From Prototheca cutis (taxonomy: Eukaryota; Chlorophyta; Trebouxiophyceae; Chlorellales; Chlorellaceae), in NCBI GenBank assembly GCA_002897115.2, contig BCIH01000005.1, positions 622,009-686,008 of the forward strand: a DNA stretch of 64,000 nt. The letters are read 5' to 3'. The position numbers and the translations under genes are program-made. Numbering within the stretch: position 1 is the stretch's first letter; the number at the start of each line of letters is the position of its first letter. Below the pieces are notes generated by a model. The model ran no database searches. It saw only the letters and a program-made list of their open reading frames with translations, and was not told the DNA's origin. Positions 46,212 to 58,900 of the stretch are shown here, one piece after another.

Positions 46212-46864
46212 TTGCTTTGGCACAACTGGCAGAGACTTGTGCGAAGGCCTACAAATGAACTCACATCCACGTTGACTGCTTGGCTTGTAGTCTTGGCCCT
46301 TGGCGACCGTTGCAACTGCCCTTTGTCTTTCGTGACAAGTGCTCGAGTTTGAAGATTTGTTGCTGCAGGATGAACCATAGACCTCTGCAGCACTCGTTTT
46401 TCCTTAGAAACCAGAGCATGATCACGTCGCTGCACTGTTCCGAAGCTGATGGGGAGCGCACAGTGGGTTTGGTTCCCCGGGGCCACTGACAGATTTACTC
46501 ATGCACTGCTCTGATGCTATGGCCAAAGATCGCGGTCAATTCCGAAAGGCGCACCTCGTGGTGACGGGGGTCTCCCAGAGGTCCGTCTTTTGCAGAAACT
46601 GTTGGCCAGGACCAAACGTTAACAACGTCCATGGAACGGAACCAAACTTGACCCCGGTGACACACTAAGCCAGTGCTGGTGAAACACAGCTTCTCGATCT
46701 GTACTGCTCATATCCTCAGAAGAGTTTCCATCGATTTACATAGTCATTGCATGAACATTCGAGATCCACCGGCTGTGCTACATCGTCTGTGGAGGCCTCA
46801 GACCCGTCCGGGAAGTGGACTCCGGGTTCCCCAACGCCTGACACCAACGCCGCGAAGCGTTGAC
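46212..46864. other. Intergenic region between the transporter and ASY1/HOP1
   Basis: About 650 bp without a recognisable gene, repeat or structured RNA. Confidence 0.4.
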
Positions 46865-49800
46865 ATGGCACCGCAGGCCATGGCCGTTCAACAGGCCCAA
46901 ATCTCGGCCCAAGAGTCATTACAACTGGTATGATGGGTGATGGAGTGCCGTCGAGCTATGCCGAGCTTGTCGATCTGGAGTTTACAGACATTGCCGTCCC
47001 CGGGGTGTCCAGTCTGTGTACAGCCCTGCCCAGTGTGCTGAGAGCATGTCCCCAATCCCCATACGTCATTGCAGGTGCAATGCCTTCTCAAAGTGGTAAG
47101 CTGTATGTTAACTTCATGTCCTTTCTGATCGTTCTGAGTTAACAGTCGGTGTCCCGAGTTGGATGGACACCAGCTGACAGAAGCCCCTTCTGCGCCTTCC
47201 CGCAGTCGATCTACCATGTGTCCTACCTGCGGGGCCTGTTACCGGAACATGTGTTCCGGGGCGTCGATCTGCAGCATCTCGATGGTATGGCTGAGTTTGG
47301 CACAACTCATTTTTAGTCCATTTCAGAATCAAACGCATCAATGCTCCCCATCATGCTCACCCACCCCATACCTGCACGAAATCAATTCAGGCATGAACCT
47401 GAAGATGCTGCTTCCGCCACCAGACGACATGTGCGTTGAAGAGCCACCGGCCAGCGGTGGAGTTACTGCCGATCAAGAGGCTGAGCGACTTGCTGCTTGG
47501 GTTGAGAAAGGTGCGCAGCTGGTGGTCAGGGTTGCACACCAAATCGACCTCTTGAGCCAGCTTTTTCCTGGTATTGACCTTCATCTTCCATCTATGGCCC
47601 CACCCAGGAATGGCTGACGCCCTGGAGAAGGGCTACTTGCACAAATGTCTCTTTGGATTTGCCAAGGATCCTGACGCTCAGCACCTGTTGGAGCAGGTAG
47701 GTCGCCTGTCATGGAGAGGATATACACAGCAGTTGCATCCAGGCAGTCTCCTGAGAACCACAGCCCATCCTCCCTTCCATCCACTGCAGTATGTGTTCAC
47801 CTTCACTTATGACTCTGATGGCCAAGTTCACATGTCCCTGGCGGGCAAGGGCAAGCGTTTTGCCAGTAGGAGCGGCCGAGCTGGCGTGGAAAGCGTTAAG
47901 AAACAGTAGGCGTTGGGCGCTGGGGTAGACTTTGTATGGTAACAAACATGCATGGGGGGACACCCTATCGCAACCTATGCTGCACACGAGTTCGACATGC
48001 ATCTCACCCTGGAAACCCACACAGGGTATGTCGGCTCATGCGCATGCTTGTGGAAGTCTGCCACACGTTGGAGCCTGTCCCAGATGAGGTAAGGGTGGCT
48101 TCTGTGCACTATTCGGTTTGTGTTTTCATTGTACATTTGAGCATGCCAGATCGTTGGCGTCCCTGGGACTGTGGAATAGGTNNGAATTCTGGACGATCAC
48201 AACCTGTTACAGAGATACCTCTTCATCAAGNTGACCTATGTGGATGGGACGCCGGCAGACTATGAACCCCCGCTGTTTGAGCCGGCAGCTCACCGGGCAA
48301 CAGGCTGTTTCCCACGCAAGCCCTTCAACATGTGCGAGTGGTGCTTGAGCGGGTTGACTGCAGCTTTGGTGCTAACGCATATTGCGGGAGCATGTATGCG
48401 GGCTTTGCACATGCAGGTTCGCTCCGCAGGCTGTCACCGTGCGACTGCGGTCAAACTCCCTCGTCCCTCTGCACCATGCAGGTGTGTGGGTGGCGTGGAC
48501 AGCAACTACCATGCAGTCACGGTGCAGGTGAAGTCTGTCCTCGACTCTGTGACAGATGGCCCCAATGCCGTCGGCGCCATCGGGGACGACCAGAGCGTTC
48601 AGGACTCGGAAGGCGCCACTGGCAAGGTAGCGCTACACAGGGGGTGTTGGAAGGGGGTCTGTGCGTTGCACAATGACCCAGGGGTCTGTTTTCACTTACC
48701 CAGAGACCCCGTCCTCCACGAAACCTTACAATGTAAAGGCTGGGACAGCAATGACCAAACATGGTGTGGCGACGTCTGCAAATCCGCTGTCACTACCAGG
48801 TATGGGTCTGCAGTGTCGGGCNTGCCTGATCTGTAGTGTGCTCTGACATGCTGAGACAATCGTCCAATGCTGACCCCCTCCAAAGCAATTACCCGACTCA
48901 CAGACCTTGGCAAATTTCGTGAATGGGCGGATAGGAAGGGCCAGGTGCGTGGTCTGTTGCACAAACTCTTTCGAACCTGATCAAGTCTGCCACGGACCAC
49001 TCTCAGCAACAAGGCAGGTGTCCAGCAGCACAGTTTTGGCGTCTTTGACCACTCTATGCAGTTCTACATGGCAGAAGCCGTGCCTCACTTCATGCACATC
49101 TCATCCCAGCAGCTGGCGGAGGCCTGTGATCAGCTTGTGGCAGGTGTGGGCTGTGGGGGGCGAGGTTTGAGGCTTTTCCCAGAGCGCCATGGCCAGGGGC
49201 CCATGAACTCCACACCTCCTGCCTGCTCTCCAGAGGGAAAGCTGGAGATGGCAGGGCCTGAGAAGTATCGCGTCGTGCACCAGGATGAGCAGCCTGCCGC
49301 TGGACTGTCCGCTCAGATGCACGCTCTCCAAGTGCAAGGCGGTGCGTGGAGAGAGGGCGGTTTCCCCCGTGATTGATGTTTGCCGATACTCATGCCTTGG
49401 TCAATTCAGGAGATGCAAGCGCTGCTGGTGGCTGCTCCCTGTCATTTATTACTGCACGTGACGATGGTGCTAGGCAACACTGATACCCTTGGAGCCCATG
49501 GTGACGGCACTGCAGCAAAGGGCGATGTGGAGCAGCCCCATAACTCCTGCGCGGCCGGTGTCTACTCCGCCCCCGGCTCCATGAGGACCCAGGTGAGCGG
49601 TGTGGTGCGAGTGGGCCATGATGCTGCATTGGCATCCTTGCAGTGCCTGTAACTCCCAGGCCGGCCGTTGTACCCAGCAATGTCCAGACGGGAAGGCGTG
49701 CTCACCCCCCCCTTTCACGCCCCGTCTCATCCCTGGCAGTCTGTGACAGTGTTGCCAGGGCAAAAGCACGTGCTCCCTGACTCTGACGACGACCTCATCT

Positions 49801-50078
49801 CGACTGAGACCACCAAGGCCGACGGCCTGCGCTGGCCAGAGTCCCAGGTGTCAGACGGTCGCCGTGGGGGCCAAAAGATCAGCATCGTGCACGAGCCCAT
49901 CCGCCAGGGCAAGCGTGCCAGGACCGAGGCGCGGCCTGATCTGGCCGTTCCACCAGCCAGGCGCGCTAACTGTGGTGCGGCCGCCCCAGTGCCCAAGGCC
50001 CCGGTGGCTGGAACCCGCACACGCGCTACGCGGTGCAAGACACCTTGTGGCAAGCTGGGCCTGAGGTCTGGAAAGTGA
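46865..50078 (+). CDS. ASY1: Meiotic HORMA-domain axis protein ASY1/HOP1
   Basis: Sixteen exons from 46865-46927, 47075-47095 (21 nt), 47206-47284, 47391-47510, 47608-47696, 47790-47905, 48025-48088, 48213-48331, 48482-48626, 48706-48799, 48886-48944, 49062-49143, 49234-49341, 49410-49466, 49516-49592 and 49740-50078 give 543 residues in one frame. The HORMA domain shows ESLQLV, then SIYHVSYLRGLLPE, AAWVEKG, YVFTFTYDSDG, CRLMRMLVEVCHTLEPVPDE, FIK.TYVDGTPADYEPP and VTVQVKSVLDS. These match Hop1/ASY1/HORMAD in order. A helical block (FYMAEAVPHFMHISSQQLAE) resembles the winged-helix region of plant ASY1. The C terminus is basic, with IVHEPIRQGKRAR close to a family closure motif. ASY1 builds the meiotic chromosome axis and steers recombination to the homologue. 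Exons 10-15 are less conserved and their joins less sure. Unresolved bases occur at 48182-48183 (intron) and 48231 (exon). Confidence 0.87.
47075..47095 (+). other. 21-nt micro-exon of ASY1/HOP1
   Basis: It encodes VQCLLKV, the helix that in Hop1/ASY1 follows the Gln/Ser-rich start (ESLxLVxxLLR). It is flanked by AG and GTAAG. Without it the first HORMA helix is cut short, which supports its reality. Confidence 0.75.
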
Positions 50079-50389
50079 CCACAGGGAGTACCAGAGTCAA
50101 AGACTGTGGTAGCGAATTTTCAGTCATGCTCCATCACTCGTGATTAGTTCTCCTGGTACTGTGGCCCAGATGATGGGGTTTCCTCACCAGCATCCGACCT
50201 GTTCCGACAGGATGCCTACTGGCGGAAGTGTAATGCGAAAAAAAATCACAGCGTCGCATCTGCTTTGAAACGCTGTGATAGGCTTCTGTATCGTGATGTT
50301 ATATACATGCTGGTTACAACATCGTGCTTGAAGAGGTCAGATAGCTGAAGGATGTGACTGGATTGGATCCTCTGCCGAGCTCGCGTGCC
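50079..50389. other. Intergenic region between ASY1 and THOC3
   Basis: About 310 bp between a stop and the next start on the same strand. No feature is seen. Confidence 0.4.
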
Positions 50390-52514
50390 ATGACGGTGGC
50401 CGAGGTTCCGCTGAATGACTGGAGGCGCAAGGATTTCCCGGCACACCGACGAAAGGTTGGACTGTGGCGTGGTTCATGATTGATCATGATCCTGCGCTGA
50501 TCGTGGGGCGCCGGGCTTGGGCTTACATGCCCGATGAAGGGCAGGCCTCTGCTCCTGCAGGGGGTGCATGCCCACCAGACCCGATCCTGCTTCCGCACCC
50601 CCAGGTTTTCTGCGTGGGATGGAACGAGGACGGCCGGAGACTGGCCACAGGGTCGCATGATGAGACCATCCGAACATTCTCCTGCGACAGCTCCACAAAC
50701 GTACGTGGGGGTGGGCGGGCGTGTTGGTGATCCGGCCGCGGTTCTAGAACTGAACTCTGCTGTGTGCCAACGGTGTTCATGGTGAAGTGTGTGCTGCTCC
50801 TGTGCTGTCCGGTGTGCAGCTGCGGCAGGAAACCGAGCTGAGGGGCCACCAGGAGGCCGTGTCCCGGTTGGCATGGCACCCAACCCACCCAGATCGCCTG
50901 GCATCCCTGGGGCAAATGTCGGAGAGCTGTGTCAGGTGCGAGACTGAATTAGGCTTGGACATGTCGGGGAATCGCTGTTATGCGTGACAGGACCATAGTG
51001 GCAGGTGGTCTTGTGCTGTGCTGAGTTTCCCACGGATGAGCACAACTGGGCACTGGCTGTCGAACCGTGACGTAAACCACCGCCACTGCCTGCCAATGTC
51101 TGAAGGTTTTGGGACACACGGAGCGGGAAGAACACCGCTACCCTGTCCACCCCCGGGATCAATCTGTCCATGTCCTGGTCCCACGACGCGCAATACATGG
51201 CAGTGGTGCGCGATGGGTCTTCCGCTGTTGTGTGGGCATGTGAATGCTTGGTGAGGTTGCTAGGATGGGGATGTCCGAGCGGCCAGAGCTGCCTCTTGGG
51301 CTGAGACCATAGGATTTTGCGTCTCGGAGAACAGCACGCCCCTGGCTGCTCTCACATTGCTTCAACGTTCGAGATTTCCACCTATTCTTAAAAATAAGAA
51401 CAACCTGGACGATGTGCTGGCGGTGCTGGATTTGCGACGGATGAAAGTCCTGGCCAAGAAAGCCTTCAAGCGACAGGTGGCAGAATGGGCAGTGGTTTGG
51501 CTGTGAAGCCGGATGGGGAGGGAGGGATTGGCATGCTGCAGCTGTGTGGAAGCACAGGCAGGGCCTTGTGGGGCGCTGAGCACGGCGACTTCAGAGTACG
51601 GCCCAGCCTCGAATCGCCCCACACCGTTTGGGTTTGCAGATTTCTGAGGTGGCATTCGGCAAAAACTCTCAAGTTCTGTATGCCGCCAACCAAGATGGAG
51701 AAGTGGAGGTGCGTCTCGTTTGTGTGAACCCCCCTTTGGACATGTCTCGTTTGGAATTCGGAAGACTCGTTGTCTTGCCAGGTCATGCTGTGCACAGGCA
51801 CGGATGCTGTCCCATGTGTCCCTTGGGCCTCCTCCGAGCCCAGAAAATTAACAAGTCATGCAGGTGCTGTCCTTCCCCGACTTGAAGCGGGTCAGCACGA
51901 TGAAGGGCCACGTCTCACGCGTGTCGTGCCTGGCACAGACCCTGGATCAAACGCTGGTGGCAACGGGAGGCATGGATGCCGTGGCAGGGCTGTGGGACGC
52001 CGAAGACGGCATTTGCACCAGGACATTCTACCAGCAAGAGCACCCTATCCGAGCGCTGGGGTGCGCTGTTCGGGGCGGTCTGGAAGAGGCTCTGCACAGG
52101 CGGGGCTGGTTAGATGCTCTGAGCTGGGTTTGGCCCCTTGCCTGTTGTCGTGGGAACAGGGGGAGTGGGATGCGGCTCAAAGCGGCATGACCAGGCACTC
52201 GGGGATGTGCCCTTTTGCCCTCCGTGTTCATTGCCACCTGACACTGCCCCGTCCACCGAATATGTCACTGCAGCTTCAGCCACGACGGGTGTTATCTGGG
52301 TGTGGCAAGCGAAGAACCCTGCCTGGAGCTGTTCTGCGTCGCCACAGGAGCAGCGCTGGGCCGTTCACCGCTGCGGGCTTGCCCTGCCGATCTGGCCTGG
52401 AACCCCCGCCGCCACTGTCTGGCCATGCCGGGACCCGCCAGCCGTGATGGTGCCGGGAACGAACAAGGCATCGTGGACCTGCGATGGCTGCCGCCGGGGG
52501 CGACAGAACAATAG
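50390..52514 (+). CDS. THOC3: THO complex subunit 3 (THOC3/TEX1), WD40 protein
   Basis: Exons 50390-50455, 50605-50700, 50820-50935, 51106-51250, 51399-51476, 51640-51708, 51864-52060 and 52274-52514 give 335 residues, the normal size for the family. WD repeats are visible in order: VFCVGWNEDGRRLATGSHDE; LRGHQEAVSRLAWHPTHPDR with VRFWDTRSG; LSMSWSHDAQYMAVV; a weak blade; VLSFPDLKRVSTMKGHVSRV with GGMDAVAGLWDAEDG; and GFSHDGCYLGVASEE with LAWNPRRHCLAM. Both the order and the PDLKRV segment match THOC3/TEX1 rather than other WD40 proteins. TEX1 belongs to THO/TREX, which couples transcription and splicing to mRNA export. The blade around FWDTRSG begins exactly at an exon join, supporting the splice model. 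Confidence 0.85.
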
Positions 52515-52535
52515 AAGAACTGTTGGCGGTGGTGG

Positions 52536-52570
<35 letters not shown>

Positions 52571-52976
52571 GCTGAGTGGTGCCATGCAAGGAGGCTGCGG
52601 TGCTGGGCGCCATAGAGGCAGCGGGCTTCACCTGAAGCACATGGAGGAAGCCATATTCTCTTGATGATTTATCTTACATCACTGCCCATGTCCACGGAGC
52701 TGAGCTGTGAAATGACTCATTTCAAAGAGAAACAGCCTCTGGCATCATTGGAAGCGCCAGTTTACCTTGGTCGCATGGCAATTGGGGTAACAACGCCACC
52801 TCAACCAGAGGGTGCCCTGAACCCCCCAATTTGACCCTGTGGCGTGGTTTCAAAAACTGTCCCCTCTGTCTTCGTGCCCGCGCACACAAGCTCGAGCACG
52901 AGACAAAGGCCCATCCCCTCTAGAAGATAGCACATTTTCATAAGAGAATAGGCAAGACACTTTGGCACTGCTGATC
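52515..52976. other. Intergenic region with 32-nt G homopolymer
   Basis: About 460 bp. A run of 32 G at 52538-52569 lies 23 bp beyond the THOC3 stop codon, inside the probable 3' UTR. The rest shows no gene. Confidence 0.6.
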
Positions 52977-55900
52977 ATGGCATCGGACTTTCAGTTTTTC
53001 TCGAGCCCGGGCAAGGAGGGCGCTCCTGTCCAGCCCGAGGCCATGACGCCCGCGGCGGACCTGATCCAGAAGTGGGGCTCCAAGACCGATCGCATAAGTA
53101 TTTCCGCGCTGTCGACACCCGGGGAGCAGCTCATTGGGGCCAAGGTTTGTTCGAGGGAGCGTGGGGGCGGCTGATGCTCGGGTGCCGTCATCACCTTCTG
53201 GGACACACTCACCGATCAGCAGTCGATGTGGTCGGAGCCGCGCGATGCCACTCATATGATGTCTGCCAAACGCAAACCACGATGCTGCAGACCCTTTTTT
53301 CGTCGCCCCAGCCTACGCCGACTGGTTGCGATCGGGAGGATGCTCTGCGGGCTGTCGAGAACAGGCTGGAGGCCAAGCTGCGTGCCGAGCGGGAGCAGCA
53401 CAACGCAGGTTGGTGTGAAATGCATGGCAGGGTGAGGATAGGTGCTGCCCATGATGTTGGTGTCATGATACACTGCTGAGAGATTTCGGCCTTGCTGCTG
53501 ACACCTTGCTGACAAGATGTTCCTGTCTCTGGTGTAGTGGAAGCTGCCCTGGATGGCGGAGCTGCTCCTGCTGAGGGAGCCCAGGTAGGCGAGTGCACTT
53601 GCGTGGGAGACATGTCGGTGGGGAGACATGCGGGGCTTTGATCTTCTTCTATTTTTTGATTCCATGGATTTGCGTCTACAATGCTGCTGCTTCGACCCAT
53701 CGCTTCACTGGCGCCTAGAGGCGCAGGTGTCCAGGCAAAAGAAATCCACGCCGATCATCCGTTCTATCAACCAAATCCCCCTAATGTCTCCGCCAACTTC
53801 CAACAACAACAGACCTCACGCCAGCAGGAGGAGCTGGCCCGCCGCGGGGAGCGGGTGGCGGCGCTGGAGTCGAAGCTGGTCCGCACCCGGCGCACGATTG
53901 CGGATCTGCGTGCCTCGCAGCAGCGCCTGCACGGCGCGCACGATGCCGTTGACGGTCTGACGGAGCAGCTTGAGCGCGAGGAGAAGAAGCAGGGCAGTGC
54001 TGGTGCCTCGCGCCGTGCTTCGGTGGAAGGTCTGCGTCGCGAACTGAACGAGGCTCTGGGAGTCATGGCCGCGGCCTCTCGTCGTGTGGAGCAGATGGAG
54101 GCCATCGCTGACCTGCTGGTGGGGCAGCTGGCAGAGCGCGAGGGACAGCTGTCTGCGGTGCAGGAGGAGGCGGCACGTGAACGCGATGCCCACGCCCAGC
54201 AGGCAAGCGGAATTGATCCTCTTGTGTATGGGCGGGAGTGTTTGCTTGGTTGGTTACTCATTCCTGTGGTGAAGTCTGGAGGAAAGAGGGACTGATTGTG
54301 CAAAAATTCTCCCCTCATATTCACTGTTTCCAAACAATCGTCAGGTGCACGAGCTGCATGCTGAGCGGGATTCCCTGGCTGCTGAGGCCGAGCAGGCCCG
54401 CAGCCGTCTGGCCGAGCTCCAGGCGCACGACGCTGAACTCCAGTGCGTTTTAGTGGAGGGCCGGTGACTGTTGGGTTGCTTGCTTGGGTTGGTGGTGGCA
54501 TGTTTGTATAGCGCGAGAATGCGGTGCGATGGGATGCATGGGGAAGGAAGGGCTCTAGCTGTGATGGTGCATGTATTTATCTCACCGGCGTGGCCATCCC
54601 AAACCTTCCCCACCCATACCTGAACACGGTTCCCACGACCCTGCAAATTACCCAATGCATAGAGCACGGTACGAGGAAGCGGCGGCGGCCGCCGCCAGCC
54701 TGGGCGACGAGCTGCGGGCCACGGAGGAGCGGCGGGCGCAGGAGGCTGAGCAGGAGCGCGTGAGCCTGGCCAAGGCCCGGGAAGAAGCCCATCGTGCGCA
54801 GCGTGAGGCTGTCGAGGCCCTGCGGATCAAGGAGGAGGAGCTGGCCGATGCCCTGGAGCGTGTCAGGGTGTGCTGGTTGGTCGGTGGCGGGGGGAATGGG
54901 TGTGTCTTGGGGCTGCCAAGAGGGAATGCTGAACACATGCGGGTCGGGCTGGGTGTGTATTGGGATTGGTAGCCACCACCACCACTGGCGTTTGTCAGCT
55001 GCTCGAACAAAACGAAAATTTCCGGGCTTGCCCCTTTGACACTCACACACCGATACATGTTTGACTGTTGCAGGTGGGCACGCCCAAGGGCCAGGGGGCC
55101 AAGATCGTGCTTCCCATGGCCCTCAAGCGCATCAGGTATGTGTGCGTTGTCATGGTGGTTGTTTGCTAGGGTTCAGGCCACACTCCGACGCCTGCATCTC
55201 CGCAGCACTGTTGTGTGGCTGTCGACTGACAGCATGTGGCATGCCACGGACAACTGACACTGCCTGCTCTCAAGAGGCGAGGTCAGTCTTCACATGGCTC
55301 AAGTTTGATCAGACCACCCCAAACCCAAGCTTGATCAACACACACACACACACACACAGGGAGACGCAGGGGCAGCTGGCCGAGGAAAGCCACCGGCGGA
55401 TGGACGCCGAGGGCGCGGCAGCTCGCGTGGCCGCGGAGCGGGACGAGGCCATCCGGTCGCTAGAGGAGCGACTGGCGTCTCAGGAGCGCGAGGCCGCGCA
55501 GGCCGCCGCGGAAAAGCACGCGTCGCTGGAGAGCCTGGTGCGTGCGACGGCTGCGGCGACGGCCGCTGCGGCGGGCAAGGCCGAGGAGCTACGTGAAGCC
55601 ACGCGTCACGCAGAGGCCCTGCGTGCCGGGGTGGCGGCTGCGACTGCTCGTGTGGCAGAGTTGGAGCGAGCACTGGCGGTTCGCGGCGAAGAATGCGCGG
55701 CATTGGCACGCACGGTGGCCGAGCTGGAGGCGTTGTCGGCCGGCGCAGAAGCTGCGCTGACGGCCCAGGCCACAGAGTTGGGAATCGCGGCCGAGCGCGA
55801 GCGTGAGGCCGTCGCGGCCCTGGAGACGCGCCTGATGTTGTCTAAAGGGGAAGTAGAAAGGGTGGAAGCCCGGCTGGCCGAGGCTTTGAGGTCATGTGAG

Positions 55901-58900
55901 CGCGCCGAGGGAGCTGCGCGTGAAGCCGGGGAGAAAGTGACGGAGCTTGAACAGCATGCGGCGGCCGCAGAGGCTGCAAGCCGTGAGCTGTCGAGCAAGC
56001 TGGACACGGCAACCGCTCGTGCCGATGTGGCCGAGGCAGAATCCCAAAACCTAAAGGCCAAGCTGGCCGGTCGCGAGTTGCAGGTGGAGAGCCTGCAGTC
56101 TGAGCTGGCAGAGGCAGAGGCGGAGACGGAGCGTGCCAGGACGCAGGGCACGCCGGGGGGCGAGGGCGCCAAGCGTCTGTCTGCCGCCGCGCTGTCCCGC
56201 GTGCGTGAGCTGATGGCACGCTGCACTGAGCTGGAGGCCCAGCGTGACGAGGCCGCGCGGGGGGAGGGAGCTGCTAGGGATGAGGCTGCCCGCTGTGCCG
56301 CCGAGCTCGAGGCCGCCACGGAGCGCCTTGCTGTTATCGGGGTGGAAGCCCAGCAGGTGTTCATTGTTGCAGGAGGGGGAGGTGGTCTTGGTGATGGTGT
56401 GCTGTGTGTGAGGGGCCATGCTCTATTCTTCTGGGGGGATGTGTAGAGCAGCAATGCCCAGGGCCTGCAAGCCCCCACGTATTGCATCATTGGAACCTTA
56501 AAAAAAGACAAACTCCCCACCAAAGGCCTGAAACCCCCATCCCAAAACAATTAACCCAACCCCAACCATGGACCAACAGGCTCGTGAGATGGCCGAGGCG
56601 CTCAAGGCCAAAAATGTTGATCTGGAAAAGGCCATCGCTGCGGCCTCGGCAGAAAGGGACGCCGTTGCCAACCAGCTGTCAACTGCAGAGACTGCGCTGG
56701 CTGCGTCTCGGACCGCGCTGACCGAGTGCGAGACACAGCTCGCCGCCCGCGAGGCCGAGCTGGAGACTGCCAGCCACCAGGCCGGCGAGGCGCGGCGCGA
56801 GGCAGCCGCAGGGGAGGCAGCCGCCGCGGCTCGGCTGGCGACCGAGTTGGAGGCTGCGGCGGGGCGTGAAACCGCGGCCCGCGAGGCTGGCATGGCTGAA
56901 GCCGCCGCAGACCTTGAGCGTGTGCAGGCTCGTTCGACCGAGTTGGAGCTCGAGGTGGCAAGTCTTCGTGACACGGTGGCGCACCTGGGTGAAGCCTTTC
57001 ACGAGGCCGACACCGCTCGTGCTGGGACCGAGCTCAAGTATCAGGTCTGGTTTCTGTGTTTCTTTGGGGGGGAGTTGCGCTTGTTACTGGGGATTGGGGT
57101 TGACATGAACCGGCCCGAAACCCTCTGGCCCCAGACACTTTCCCCCATTCTACAACAACCGTATGCAGGAAATGGAGCGCCGGCTGTGTGCGGCATTGGA
57201 CGATGCCCGGCGCGAGGTGGAGGATGCCAAGGGTCAGGCGGCTGCAAGCGCCGAGGCAGAGCAGCAGCGTGGCGACGAGGCGGCCAAGGCAGCGGAGGAG
57301 CAGGCCCAGCATGTTAGGTCAGTGAGTTGCTGTTTGTATGTGTGGCCGCATCGGGATGGCAAGCACTGAGACGCCCGTAGAGGCAATGCCCAGTGGAGGT
57401 TCGTGTGAGACAGGGGGGTTGACATGCTGCGCAAGACCGACACGCCCGCACGTCAGCGCCGGCATTGTAGCCAGACACAGAGCGCCCACAACTCAGCGCT
57501 GCCCAAACATCACAGGGAGCTGCGTGGCCAGCTGGATGCTCTGCAAGCCCGGGGCGAGGAAGAGAGCGTGGCGCGCGCTGCCGCCGAGTCGCATCTCCAG
57601 GTGCAGAGGCCGTTCGGGGGTTTTCATTCTTTTCCAAAACCAAAGGAGACCCGCAGTGACTGATACAGGAGGGGGCTGTGTCGTGATGCAGGGAATTGCA
57701 GTGCAGCATGGGGATGCAATCGTGCCTTGACAATTACCAGAGGAAAACCGTACTCGCTCACCATACCACCACACCCATTTGAACTCATGCTGCAGGAGCT
57801 GGAGGCTGCCCTGGTGGCGGCGAGGGAAGAAGCCGGCCGGAACCTGGACCGGGCACATGACGCAGAGGCGGCAGCGGCAACGGCGACGGCTGCCGCGGCG
57901 GCGGCGGCGGAGGACACCAGCCTCGTCTCCCGCGAGCTCAAGGCAAGCGAGGAGGCATGGGCTGGGCCCTTCATTCTTGGGCTCCGTTTCTTTCTGGCCT
58001 GCATGCTGGGGGTCAGCTTCATCCCACGTGGGCTCATTGGGGCGGGCATGGGTGGGCGCCCGTCGCCGCCGGCATGAGAAGACTCGCATCTGAGCTGCTT
58101 GCATGAAGCCGCTCAGATGATGTTACCTTCTTCTTGTCATGCCATTAGCATGGTGCATGCTCTTTTGCCCAGCTGCTAATACGCATGACGCGCCACAGAA
58201 TATCTGTGTGCTTTTGTGGTGCCTTTTTCCCCCATTCCGCTCGGTCAGCCGCAGCGTTTGCATGCCCATCTGTCCTGGGTCTTCTTCCCAACACTCTGGC
58301 CGCTGTGTGTGAGGCACCATGTCCCCGTTCCTCTCTCAGTCTGGCCGCCTTGCTTTGGACGCGACACTCCTTTGCCGAAAACGGAGCAGCGCTGTAACGC
58401 TTGTTTCCACCCAGACTCCGTGAAAAAGTAGGTACCCATCCCTCACGACACCGCGCACCTGCATGCACCGCAGGCTCAGGTGGTGGAGTTGGAGGAGCGG
58501 GTGCAGCAGTTGGCACGTGGGGAGCGGGAGGCTCGGCGTGATCGTGCTTTGGCACTGGAGATGTTGGAGGAAGCCACCCAAGCCAAATGTCGAGGTGCCT
58601 TGGTTGCTGGTGGTGGTCATGGTGAGGGCCATGCGCTTGAGAGCAGCGCTCCAAGTGCTGAGGAGAGCACGATGGCCGCTGAACTCGCAGCAGTGAGGGT
58701 GCAGTTGGAGGAAAAGGAGGCGCTGCTGCGGGCTTCGGGCGAGGCGTTGCGCCTGCAGCGCGATGCGACGACGCTGACGCAGCGTCTCGGAGACGAACGC
58801 GCCGCGGAGTTGCGGCGGGACCTCGAGGAGGCACGCAGAGCGACAGCCGCCGCCGAGGAGCGCGGCGCTGTGGCACAGGCCGCTGTGACCGCGGCCGACC

